The notes under the pieces: generated by a model
Database searches by the model: none
Told to the model about the DNA's origin: nothing
Seen by the model: only the letters and a program-made list of their open reading frames with translations
Program-made: the position numbers and the translations under genes
NCBI GenBank assembly: GCA_019693395.1
Contig: JAAMXP010002651.1
Span: 1-15,267, forward strand
DNA length: 15,267 nt
Source: Ettlia oleoabundans
Lineage: Eukaryota; Chlorophyta; Chlorophyceae; Chlamydomonadales
Reading direction: 5' to 3'
In this document: positions 1 through 8,717 of the stretch, piece after piece
Position numbering within the stretch: position 1 is the first letter of the stretch
Layout of the letters: each line of letters begins with the position of its first letter

Positions 1-2310
1 TACCGGCGGAGGTAGCCAGCATGACTGAGCGCGGAATCAGCTCAACAAGCTTGGACCGCACTCCTAGAAGCGTGACGATGATGAAGATGAAGCCTGCATG
101 GGAGGTGGAGAGCAAAGATAAATCAGGAAGACAGGTTAGACGCTGAGCCTGGATGGCCATTTGCTCGCAGCATGCCAATCCTTTTAATCAATGGATGGGC
201 TAATGCATGTTTGATGACTGGCAAATAATAAGGGATGATTGAGTGAGTAAAAGGCCTGATGCACAAGAGCAGGGTGGTGAGTGAGCACATGGCATGCCTT
301 AAGCTATGGCTCTACACAGGTGTGCCTGTGCTCCCTGGCACAGCAGCAAGGGGGGAAATGCTTCTTGACTGACTGACTGACTGACTGACAGACAGACTGA
401 CTGGCTGACTTGATTGCCTCCAAGACGGGTTGACCAAGCCCCCCGCCACTTAGCCCAGCGCCCCTCAGAACCAATCACCCTCTCCCACCCTCACCCTCAA
501 TGAACACGGCAGCCAGTGCAGCGTCAAACGTCACGCGGCCAGTTCCCATGTAGCCAACCACGGTGTAGGCGCTGAATGAGGCAAGGGGCGACCAGGGGAA
601 CCCGTGTGAACGGGGGAGTGCTTAACGCTGAAGAGGTGACGACTTACTGTAGTGTCCGCGATTGAGAGAAACCGTACGGCAGTTGTATGTGTGACTTGCG
701 TGCTGTACAGCACATGTGGGGCCAAGGCACTTTACCCCGCGCCGGGCCCGCCCCTCCACCCCCCGCTTAAGCCCAAACACTGCCGCCGGAACCAACATGG
801 TGCAGCTGCAGCCCGGCTGATGATACTCACAAGTACGCGTTGAGGCCCATGGCGGGGCAGATGGCCAGTGGCAGGTTGCCCAGCATGCCCATCAGGAAGT
901 GGGAGATCACACAAGCAGCTGCAGCAAAGCGGGCAAGGGGCACATTAGCAAGGCCGGCAGTATTTGGGACATGAGCAAGGAGGTTAGATTTACTGGCCAG
1001 TGGATGATTGCTCAGTTGAATGCATGTACCTTAGACTAAACTGGGAGGCTTCCCAGCCTGCCGTGCTGTTATGCATGGTGCGCTGGTTGTTGAGACCCCT
1101 GAGGGGTTGCAAATTTCGCGGGCGACCAACAGAATCCGCAGCAACTGGTGCAGAGTACGCAGCCAGCTGTGATGGCATCATGCATGGGAAGAGCATCCCG
1201 GGCAGCAGGCGGCTGGACTAGGCTGTGCCCGGGGGAAACCCCTGGCGCACGCACCCGCTGTGGCTGAGATAAGTGAGGCGCGTGTGGCGGTGATACAGGA
1301 CTGGCACTCCTGGCTCTGGAACACGGGAGGCACCCCTGTGAGGCACGTACCATCAACCACGCACATGCCTGCAATAGGAGAAGGGCACAATTGTGCTTGC
1401 AAGGCAGGATAGGTAGCACCATGGGGCCGGAGAGGGGCTGGGGGTGCACAGTGGGGTGTTAGCGTCTCTCTACTGCGGGTGAATGCAGGCACAGGCACCC
1501 ATGGTAAGGTGCGGGTTGTGGGACCAAGGGCTGGGATGGCAGCCAGAAGTTGGGCAGGTAGGGTAAGGTGCACGGCATGCAAGGAGCAGGGGCAGACGGA
1601 GAGACTTCCAGCTCACCTCCAGTGTCTGTCAGGATTGCGCTGTTGACAGCCAAAATGTAAGCGACTGTCAGGAAGGTGACGGACCCTCCACGGATCTCCT
1701 GGGTGAAGGTGGTGTTGCGGTCCTTGATCAAGAAGAAGCGGCCCACGACCTGAGTCACAGGGTAGGGCGGGTGGGCAGGGCAGGCGCAGCGTAAGTGTGT
1801 GCAGCGTGGGCGAGGGCGGTAATTACTCCGAATCACGATATTAGCTGACGCAAGAAATTGCGCCGGTATTTCTGTAAAGTGTGTGGCAGGATGTGCGGTG
1901 AAGGGCAGGGGCAGCAGGCCGAACGGCGGCGGCGGCGGCGGCGGTGCGGCAGCGGTAGTGCCTTCAACAAACTGGGCAATCCCGCGCCAGCTTGGAGAAC
2001 ACTCTAATATGCGCCACAGTACACCCTCCAGTCGACATGAGTTTCAAAAACGCAAACCCCCAAACCATTCGGAGAAGGCTCTCGCAAGAGCGCGCGAAAG
2101 AACCCTTGGGCGAAACTCACGCCTCAGCTGCCCCCGCTTCGCTCGCATTAGCCTCAATCGTGTTTAGGTGTTTAGGCGGCAAAAAGCTGGCAACTTGATG
2201 AGCCTAGCGTCCTGCCAATCAATGCCCTAGCCCGGCCCAAGCCAAACCTGGCGGGTGCAGAAGCTCACCGAGTCACCGATCGTCTCGTTGATTCTTTCCA
2301 GGAATCCCAT
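1..2310 (-). CDS. AZG1: AZG-type (AzgA-like) purine/nucleobase permease, 5' part, runs off left edge
   Basis: Proton-coupled adenine/guanine transporter of the NCS2/AzgA family, in a cell membrane. Six exons on the minus strand: 2310-2269, 1749-1617, 1368-1255, 918-831, 571-495, 93-<1. All junctions are GT-AG and phases agree (0,1,1,2,1). About 182 N-terminal residues are visible of a usual 500-600. Evidence: residues 15-59 carry GRFFLIKDRNTTF and FLTVAYILAVNSAIL, matching the family N-terminal helix; residues about 107-133 carry GMLGNLPLAICPAMGLNAY followed by FAYTVVGY, the substrate-pathway signature; exon 5 ends with AAVFIEG and exon 6 continues into KLVELIPRSVMLATSAG. The ATG at 2310 gives the short N terminus typical of the family, with G at -3 and +4. 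Intron 1 (519 bases) holds a (CGG) run and intron 5 a TGAC microsatellite. The remaining two thirds lies outside the window. Family call is firm; AZG1 versus AZG2 is not resolved. Confidence 0.9.
366..411. repeat. TGAC tetranucleotide microsatellite
   Basis: Six perfect TGAC units at 366-389 followed by degenerate GACA/GACT/GGCT units to about 411. It lies inside permease intron 5. Confidence 0.9.
1924..1944. repeat. CGG trinucleotide run
   Basis: About seven CGG units within permease intron 1, so not translated in the model given here. Confidence 0.85.
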
Positions 2311-2835
2311 GACTGAAAACAGGCCAAAACTCGCAAGCGGGAAGCTACAGATTAAACAGGACCGCCAACCACGTGCACGCGGCAAGCTGAGCTGCAAACG
2401 GGCTTCTAAGCTGCAGCTGACCTGACCGAATTGGTGTCTTGCGCAGGAACATCTCGGTGAAGGACGGAGGTTGCGGCGTGCACGGTGGACCCTTGTGCAC
2501 CCTTCCATTGGGGGCCACCCTTCCATGCACCGTCCCCAGGTCGCTGCTTTAGCAATGATTTGTACATGTTCTACGAATCTATCTTCTATTGAATCAACCA
2601 ATAGCACCATCACGCATTGACCGTTGCCCGCCTGCCGCCAAGGCTATTGCCAGTGCCACCAAACCTCCTACGCTGCTTGCAAGATTGCCAGTAACTGGTT
2701 GGGCGGCAAACAGCTGAACAGCCAGAACACAGCTCTTCCGCAACAGAGTGGGCTGTGACAGACGTGTACTCATTCTTGCTGCAACCAGCTAGAGTACTTT
2801 GCAACAACATAGACACGGGGCGATGCATGCCGCCA
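2311..2835. promoter_or_regulatory. Intergenic: NBS1 3' end and upstream region of the permease gene
   Basis: Both flanking genes are on the minus strand, so this 525-base stretch holds the NBS1 3' UTR and the permease promoter/5' UTR. I see no TGTAA on the minus strand here, so the NBS1 poly(A) site is not located. An 11-base direct repeat (cacccttccat) occurs twice near 2498 and 2516. No gene is supported. Confidence 0.5.
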
Positions 2836-5800
2836 TCACGCTTTGCCCCTTCCGCGCCCGCTGCCGCTTCGGCCCCTGCCTCTGCCAGCAGTTGGCAGGA
2901 AGTTGAGCATGGACTGCTGACCAGTCGATGCTGCCGTTGATGCAGCCTTCTTCCCGCCCCGGCCTCGCCCCCGGCCTCCGCCTACACCTAAAGGCACGAG
3001 CAACAAACAATAGCAGCTACCTTATCGCATGTGTGCTGCTGACAGCAGGGCAACCCCCGCCCCGCCCAGTCAGGTACGCGGCACACGGAGATCGGGTGGA
3101 GGCAAGCAGGGATTGGGTAATGCCAGCTAAGTTGCGGCACACTCACCCTTGGGCGGAGTGTCAGCATCAGGGTCAGGCAGTGGGGCCGCCTTGCGTGCCT
3201 TCACGTTGGCGGCAAACAGCTCATCAGCCTCCTGCCTCCGCCGCCGCCGCTCAGCCTCCGCCCTGCACACAGGCATGGCAGCGGGCTCAAGTTGGCACAA
3301 CATGGGACTGTGGCATGCTTGCAAACCAGTGCAACATTGAAAGGGATGAACTGTCCAAAAACGGAGTGCCTGGGACGCTGCAGCGGCGCTGTGCTGGCTG
3401 AATTCAAGGCAACCTGGGTCGGGTTGGTTTGCTTTGGCACAAGCTGCATCAGGCAACCGTTGGTGCACAACTGGCTGCTGAATGGTAGAACATCAACACA
3501 TAGCACTGCGAGCGTACTTTAGGAAAGTGTCGGCGTCAAGGGGCCCGTCTTCCGCATATGGCTCCGCATCAAATGCCACCAGTGTACGAGTGACAGCCGC
3601 CGCCACGCCGCCGCTGCCGCCGCCCTTCCTGAAGGCCTTGAAGTTTACCCCTGCCTCACCACTGCCGCTGCCACCATTGCTCCTGCCGGTGCCGCGGGCT
3701 GCTAGGGGCGGGTGCGCCAACACTAGCGGCATGAAAGCCACCAGCGAGGTGCCGCCCTCACCCTCTACCTCTGCATCCTCCGCCACCTCCCCCACCAACG
3801 CCTCACCCGCTGGCTCCGGTCCGGTCTCGTCCCCAACAGCTGCTGCCTTCTCTGCAATTGCTGCAGCAGCCCCCCTACGGCGCCCTCGAGGTGCTGGCGC
3901 TGCAGCTGTTGATGGCTTTGCAGCTGAGGCTGCCTGCCGCGCTTGCACAAAAGCCTGGCTTTGGGGGCTGGCATTACCCCTGTCAGTTGCCCCTCTCTCA
4001 CCCTGTTCCCGCCGTGTGAGGTGGCTCATTGTATGCCAGCCCTTGGTGGGTGGCTTAATGCCCGGCAGTGGGCCAGCTTGCGTCTCTCCAGCCGCAGCTG
4101 CTGCCCCACCTGTTGCTGGCTGACGCTGCCGCCGGCGTTTGGCTGGTGCCGGGCCCGCCGCCTCCTCACCATCAGACTGGTGCTGCGGCTCCTGCTGCTG
4201 CACGCTCTGATCCTCTGCATGGCGCCGCTTCCTGCCAGCAGTCCTGCAATCACTATGCTGGGGGGCACCAGCTGCTGGCAGAGCCTCATCTTCACTGACA
4301 ATCTGCTGCTTCTGCTGCGGTGGCGGTAGAGCGTCCTGCTGCTGCTGCTGCTTCTGTGGTGCGAGTTCAGCGGCAGCCCCAGCAGGCTGTTGGGGCTTGC
4401 CCTCATCTGCCACCGCCAGCACACGTGGCGTGCCCTGTAGGCGGCTCATGTCCTCACTAGCGTCGGTCTCTGACCCAATCTGCTGCCCCTCCTCAATGAC
4501 AGCCGCCTTGTGGCCCTTGCCTTTGCCCCTGCCCCTGCCCTTGCTGGTAGTGGTGGACCGGGTGCCATGGGCCTGCTGCCTGCCGCGCCCCTTACTTTTG
4601 CCCTTCGCAGACGGGGTGTTCTCAGACAAGCGCACCGCTGCGTCCACATCACCCTCCAGCATTCCCGCCTGCATACAGTGTGTGGAGCCACATCGTGGGG
4701 TTGAAAGGAAGGTTGTGCAGGAAAGCTGTGAGCAGCGCATGCAGTGGTGTATGCGGATGCAATGGGCAACAACGCAGGCTTGCAACGCAGGCTTGCAGCC
4801 CTCAACGCAACAACGGCAGGTAACACTCACAATTAGCAGCTCTGGCGTTGTGAAAGGCAGCTTGCGATAGGCTGCAGGGATGGCATCCTCTTCGCTACCC
4901 CGCACCAGCACCGCCCCTGCCGCCCTGGCCGCCGCTGCAGCAGCCTGCCCAGATGCCGGCGCATCGCTGTTGTTAGCACCCAGCAGCCTGGCTGCCTCCT
5001 GCAGCGCCTCATTCTGCGCCTGTGGCATCCACAGGAGGGTGCGCCCCGCCAGCACCTGCTGCTCCATGCCGCGCTGCAGTGCTCCCGGGCCTGGGAGTGG
5101 CTTAAGCCTGCCATGCGCGTCATTGTACTGCAGCTGTACTGGGTAGGCCGCCTCCTCTGGCCGATTGTTGCGCCATACCTTCTGCTGCTGCCACTCAAGC
5201 AGCCTGCAGCCAGCAGTGGGTAAAAGAACGCGAGAGAGGTGTATTGCACCCATCAGCGTCCTCGGCCTTATGCAGCAAACGGGGGCAGCATGCAACCACA
5301 GGCGCAGCTGACCAAGTATGCAGCCTAGCAAGACCAGATACGGATACTGCAACAGCCACATCACATATCCAGGCCACAACTACAGAGCTTCGGTGCGACA
5401 GACTGACCAGTTTGACCCCACCAATGGGTATCCACGCAGCAATGCCAGCAGGATGGTGCCATCCACGTGAAGTGGTGCCGCCCCCAGCGAGAGCACACGC
5501 GTTCCAGGGTGATCTGGCAGCTCATCTGCATTATCTGGAAAAGTGTAAGGAGGCAAAGTGAGGTGGCCTACAGCGCAGGTACAAGAGGGCATGCAACCGG
5601 CATCACCACCTACACGCTGCCCGGCGCCTACGCCCTCAATGCCGTCAGGGTGTGTGAAGCAGCGCAGAGGTGTAAACAACAAGAAAAGGGACATATCTGC
5701 AGCATATCAGCAGCTGGGCTGTCTCCACTGCAGCAGCAAGACTTCATCTTGCCTCTCAGTGGCAGGCCAGTGGCTGCAGCCGCCTCCTCCAGTGCTGCAA

Positions 5801-6563
5801 CCGCTGCAGGATCGGCCGCCTGGCGCTGCGCTGGGTACAGCACCCAGTCCTGCAAATGCGGGAAAGCATCAGGGTGGAAAGCATAACAAAACCACACAAC
5901 CTGCCCTTGATGTAGGTTGCAAGCGACAGAGAGAGAGCACTGCGGGGCGCTGTAGAGTGCAGCAGTGATTGCGACAGTGTGCGCTGCCCTGCAACCCGCC
6001 CTACCCCAAGATTATGCACACCCAATCAACTGGCACCACCCTGTTACCTGATGATACAGTTTGAAGGGTGACTTGTATCCGAAGCGAACCATGCAATTGG
6101 GGTGCACGCGCCCCGGGTCAGAACCCAGCCGCTCATTGTCGGCAAACACGCTCGATGGCGACACCCATGTGCCATACTTGCTGCTGTCTGCAGATCATAC
6201 GCGTAGATCGATGTAGATGAGGCACAAGCCAGCGTGCACGAGAAAGGGAGGCTGGCTGCCAATGATAGCGGACTCCCCCAGCAATCACCTGGCGGCAGGC
6301 GGGCGGGCTCGGCACGACGCACCTGAAAGCAGCACGTATGGCCCGTCTCCCTCCTGCTGCCACTGTTTTGATGGCACGATCTTAAACTCCGCATGTTTCC
6401 GTGATATCGACTTGTCTTCGTGGACAATTACATCGGTGGTGGGGCCTGGCCGGCCCACGACGACCACTTTGCCCGGCTTGAGCCAATATTTTACGCTGTA
6501 TGCCTCAGGAGTGCGATCGTCAGTGACGAAGGGTTTAGCCTCCAGCAGCCAGAGGGCGCTCAT
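2836..6563 (-). CDS. NBS1: NBS1/nibrin homolog, MRN complex subunit (complete, 8 exons, 815 aa)
   Basis: Regulatory subunit of the MRE11-RAD50-NBS1 double-strand-break complex in the nucleus. Exons: 6563-6323, 6187-6048, 5900-5753, 5534-5408, 5203-4831, 4668-3518, 3262-3147, 2987-2836; total 2448 bases, all phases consistent. Residues 1-127 form an FHA domain with the phosphothreonine-site residues G37-R38, S54-R55-K56-H57 and S83-K84-Y85-G86-T87. A BRCT-like region follows (about 128-225, ending ALLRGYPLVGSNW), then a second BRCT-like part (about 270-355, AGRTLLWMPQAQNEALQEA). Residues 360-680 are a low-complexity linker with basic clusters GRKRRH (488-493) and AKRRRQR (519-525). The MRE11-binding block VNFKAFRKG is at 684-692, with the family's helical DELFAANVKARK block at 740-751. 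The tail 766-815 is RG-rich with a PIP-like QQSMLNFL (789-796). Start ATG chosen because MSALWLL fits the family and has A at -3. Intron 3 is read as GC-AG. The BRCT parts are the weakest stretch. Confidence 0.88.
4770..4795. repeat. 13-base tandem repeat, two copies
   Basis: caacgcaggcttg occurs twice in direct succession (4770-4782, 4783-4795) in NBS1 intron 5. Probably replication slippage. Confidence 0.85.
5535..5752 (-). other. Probable GC-AG intron (NBS1 intron 3)
   Basis: The BRCT-like exon ends at 5753 with AGAG followed by GCAAGA, the consensus of a non-canonical GC donor. The acceptor TTTTCCAG precedes 5534. Using it joins the codon G|AT in frame and links ...ATGLPLR to DNADELPDHPGTRVLSL as expected for a BRCT fold. 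I see no GT donor in the right phase in the preceding exon. Confidence 0.6.
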
Positions 6564-6738
6564 GCTGCAAGTGATCAGCCTGAGCAAGGGCGCTCCATAT
6601 GCTTATGCGCCCAATGGACGTCAAAGTTTAATACACATTTCGCTGAAAGCAATGCGCTCCGCTTGAAATCCCGACAGGTCACCCCAGGTCATGGATAGGC
6701 GGCGGCGGCCGGCTATGCTCCGCAACAAGTCAATACCC

Positions 6739-6754
6739 TGTGTGTGTGTGTGTG
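6739..6754. repeat. (TG)8 dinucleotide microsatellite
   Basis: Eight TG units about 175 bases upstream of the NBS1 start codon; a ready length marker in the NBS1 upstream region. Confidence 0.85.
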
Positions 6755-6848
6755 AGGCTGTAGATTTCCTGTGGGATCCCTATTGATTTCCTGCCTATCT
6801 CCCTGCCTGCATGCCTGGATGTCAAGCTGGCCAGAAGCCAAATGCTGC

Positions 6849-6875
6849 ACAGGTGCCCTTGAGATTGGCACCTGT
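6849..6875. repeat. Perfect inverted repeat, 9-bp stems, 9-base loop
   Basis: acaggtgcc and ggcacctgt flank cttgagatt. It lies between paralog 1's stop and the NBS1 start, and could be a protein-binding dyad for NBS1 or a hairpin in paralog 1's 3' UTR. Confidence 0.7.
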
Positions 6876-6934
6876 CCAAAACACCACGCCCGCAGCGGCA
6901 GGGCTGCATGTGCCGTCTACCTTTCTTACTTTTA

Positions 6935-6950
6935 GTGAGCGGTGGCTCAC
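6935..6950. repeat. Inverted repeat, 6-bp stems, 4-base loop
   Basis: gtgagc, loop ggtg, gctcac. Sixty bases from the 9-bp inverted repeat; short enough to be chance, noted because the two are neighbours. Confidence 0.5.
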
Positions 6951-7131
6951 AACCACTCTGTTTCAACATCTTACCTAAAGCTGGGAGTACGCAGCGATGC
7001 AAGCGGGTGCTTGCCTGAAGGTTCACCACAAACAGAATAATTCAACAAGTAGCAGATCACCAAAAACATGCTTAAAAAAGCACATCTAAGCTTGGGCTGC
7101 CGGACCTGTGCAGACCCTCCACATGACAACT

Positions 7132-7158
7132 TCAGATTCCCTGGTCATCTGCAAGGAG
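7132..7158 (-). repeat. 27-base block shared by the two paralogs, copy 1 (spans stop codon)
   Basis: Minus strand reads CTCCTTGCAG followed by ATGACCAGGGAATCTGA. It matches 8691-8717 at 24 of 27 positions. It covers the end of the last exon in the three-exon model (TGC AGA TGA) and looks like a polypyrimidine/CAG splice acceptor. Confidence 0.8.
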
Positions 7159-7766
7159 GACGTTGGAAATAGAAAACAAAGCAGCATATTCTTGCCTGTG
7201 AAGCGGACGTGGTTGTGGAGCCATCAAGCTGCTGCACTGGCTGCCGAGGGGGAAGAGGCTGTCTTGCTGTGGGCAGCAGCCTGCTGACACGGAAGCACGG
7301 GCTCTGCAGCGCTACAACAACAGCGGCATGCTAGTTCAATCCTGCCAACGCAACAGCAGCCACGTCAAGCGGGGTCCTTGCAGCCTTGGACACACAAAGG
7401 CATACCAGTACAATCAGCAGCAGATGCTCACCTACGGCAGCTCCCATGCCTGGCGTCTCGTGGGGCACACTGCCGCTGTGCAGTGTCTTGCTGGCTTGCT
7501 CTGTAGCTTGTGAGGTTTGCTCGTGCTGCCCAGCCACGGCGTTCTGCAGGGCACACGGCTTGTATCCAGTTATTAAACAGATTGCAGAGCTAGCCTAGGG
7601 GGGAGCAGGCATCAATGCACCTCTTTCTCATGCTCACCTGTTGCTCCTCTCCCGCCAACTGCTGCTTTGCGTCAGCTGTTGCCTCAAGGTGCTCCTGCTG
7701 CTGCTGCTCAGCATTCTGCCTGGCGGTGTCTATATACGTGGCATTGGCTTGCGGTGAGGACGACAT
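7145..7766 (-). CDS. Small hydrophilic protein of unrecognised family, paralog 1 (3 exons, 135 aa)
   Basis: Function unknown. Exons 7766-7638, 7543-7432 and 7311-7145; phases 0 and 1, GT-AG introns (donors GTGAGC, GTGAGC; acceptors CTGCAG, TTGTAG). The 135-residue product is rich in Q, A, S and E, with no membrane segment. The same architecture, phases and motifs recur in the gene at 8704-9488: MSSS start, QEHL at about residues 27-30, AGxHE in early exon 2, ETPGMG at 72-77, an RV..LPTA segment early in exon 3, and a PPCR ending before TGA. This comparison is what selected the frame and the exon 3 acceptor. An in-frame ATG at 7865 would add 33 residues, but the paralog does not support it. 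A fourth exon is possible: a GC donor at 7195 joined to an acceptor before 7148 would leave an intron of only 47 bases and a different tail. No poly(A) motif was found. Confidence 0.6.
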
Positions 7767-7954
7767 TGAGGCAGCTAGTATCTCCCTGCTGAACTGTGCA
7801 GCGGCGGCGGAGTAGCAGACCCAGCTGACAGGGGACCCGAGGAAGAAAGGCAGGCGGGCGGGCATGCAGAGTGGCTGCTGTATGATTAGTGCAGCTCCAA
7901 GGCTGGCGCGCAGATGCCAAGAAGGGAGCAGAGTCAGTGCCAGGTAGGCAGGCG

Positions 7955-8152
7955 CTAGTGAGCCGGCGAAAGGCTTGTCGGCACCATGTTGATGATTCGG
8001 ACGTTGACGATCTGTTTCTGCATGAAGGGGCGGTGACGGGCCCTGGGGAAAGGGTGATTCTGTGCAACTTCATGGGCGGCAGCGCCGCTGGAAGAGATGC
8101 TGGCTGTGCGACGCAAGCTGTGCGGCATGTTACTGGCCAGTAATGTGCCCAT
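7955..8152 (-). CDS. Possible small ORF (65 aa) with a presequence-like N terminus; doubtful
   Basis: Uninterrupted frame starting ATG at 8152 and ending TAG at 7955. The first 25 or so residues (MGTLLASNMPHSLRRTASIS, then SSGAA) are rich in R, S, A and L and lack acidic residues, as in mitochondrial targeting peptides. The rest (AQNHPFPRARHRPFMQKQIV and on) is basic and unrecognised. No paralog or splice context supports it, and it lies in what may be the promoter of paralog 1. It could be a first exon, a tiny gene, or chance. Confidence 0.2.
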   Translation of the reverse strand: MGTLLASNMPHSLRRTASISSSGAAAHEVAQNHPFPRARHRPFMQKQIVNVRIINMVPTSLSPAH

Positions 8153-8334
8153 GGGCAGGCAAGTGACATGGTTGCATATAAACTCACTTCCCCATCATCT
8201 GTTGAATGCGGAATCAGTCGTGGGGTCTGCCTTGAATGGCAGTGCAACGGCGCCAGTCGAGCACCATCATTTGCCATGCCGCCGCTGCAGGGTGCCGCAT
8301 GCACGCATCCTTGGATTCCAAAGAATTCAAAATG

Positions 8335-8355
8335 TTTTCCTTTTTAAAAGGAAAA
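8335..8355. repeat. Perfect inverted repeat (10-bp stems, 1-base centre)
   Basis: TTTTCCTTTT, then T, then AAAAGGAAAA. It lies about 45 bases beyond the candidate poly(A) motif side of paralog 2's 3' region and in an unusually AT-rich patch. Role unknown. Confidence 0.85.
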
Positions 8356-8400
8356 AGAATAGTTTTTTCCTACCTACCTGCACTGCCTTGGCTGTTTGTG

Positions 8401-8405
8401 TTACA
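8401..8405 (-). terminator. Candidate TGTAA poly(A) signal of paralog 2
   Basis: Plus strand TTACA, so TGTAA on the minus strand, about 300 bases downstream of the TGA at 8704. TGTAA is the common polyadenylation motif in chlorophytes; a pentamer can also occur by chance. Confidence 0.4.
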
Positions 8406-8690
8406 GGCTGGCTGTCCGCCTCCAGAGTTAGTCTGCGGAGTGCAGATGTGGTGCGCAATACGCTCTGGGACTCGCAACTTGGCAGCGGCAGGCTGGGTGC
8501 TCAACCACCTCATTTTCCAGCAAGCTGCCCTTGTCCAGAAGAACCGGCGCATACAAAAGGGTACAATAGCATCAAAATACCATCAAAGCACCACAAAGGC
8601 GTGCAAGAACGACCTACAAGCTGGAGCTTGCATCGCATGGCTGCCTATAAGCCATGTGCTGCCAAACTCTTTGGCTATATCCAGATGCAG

Positions 8691-8717
8691 TCAGAATCCC
8701 TTGTCACCTGCAAGGAG
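8691..8717 (-). repeat. 27-base block shared by the two paralogs, copy 2 (spans stop codon)
   Basis: Minus strand reads CTCCTTGCAG followed by GTGACAAGGGATTCTGA; 24 of 27 positions equal 7132-7158. Same position relative to the stop codon as in the other paralog, which ties the two 3' ends together. Confidence 0.8.

Larger units (their letters stand above)
6564..7144. promoter_or_regulatory. Intergenic: NBS1 upstream region and 3' end of first paralog
   Basis: This stretch of 581 bases lies between the NBS1 start and the stop of the upstream minus-strand gene. It holds a (TG)8 tract at 6739-6754, a perfect 9-bp inverted repeat at 6849-6875 and a 6-bp one at 6935-6950. The sequence CACTTGCAG just 5' of the NBS1 ATG resembles a splice acceptor, so a 5' UTR intron is possible. 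No coding exon is supported; an open frame at 6730-7029 (minus) has no recognisable features. Confidence 0.45.
7767..8703. other. Intergenic stretch between the two paralogs
   Basis: 937 bases lie between the start of paralog 1 and the stop of paralog 2. It should contain the 3' UTR of paralog 2 (TGTAA at 8405-8401, minus) and the promoter of paralog 1. A block at 7841-7865 resembles one at 9564-9587 upstream of paralog 2. An A/T-only-flanked palindrome sits at 8335-8355, in the most AT-rich patch of the region. Only the short minus-strand frame at 7955-8152 deserves mention as a possible gene. Confidence 0.45.

Noticed and set aside
366..411. Possible CRISPR-like array
   Set aside because: A 4-base unit without spacers is a simple microsatellite, and the genome is eukaryotic.
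3482..4123. 213-codon plus-strand open frame
   Set aside because: Lies antisense inside NBS1 exon 6; its A/P/S-rich protein is the mirror of low-complexity GC-rich coding sequence, with no family features.
6730..7029. 99-codon minus-strand frame between paralog 1 and NBS1
   Set aside because: Ends in the TG repeat translated as THTHT, no motif, no counterpart downstream of paralog 2.
7149..7195. 47-base GC-AG intron giving paralog 1 a fourth exon ending at 7086
   Set aside because: Too short for this genome and unnecessary: reading straight through gives the same PPCR-TGA ending as paralog 2. Kept only as an alternative.
7224..7303. Alternative exon 3 of paralog 1 starting after CTGCAG and ending TGA at 7224
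   Set aside because: Phase-compatible, but its frame loses the LPTA and PPCR similarity to paralog 2, which the upstream TTGTAG acceptor preserves.
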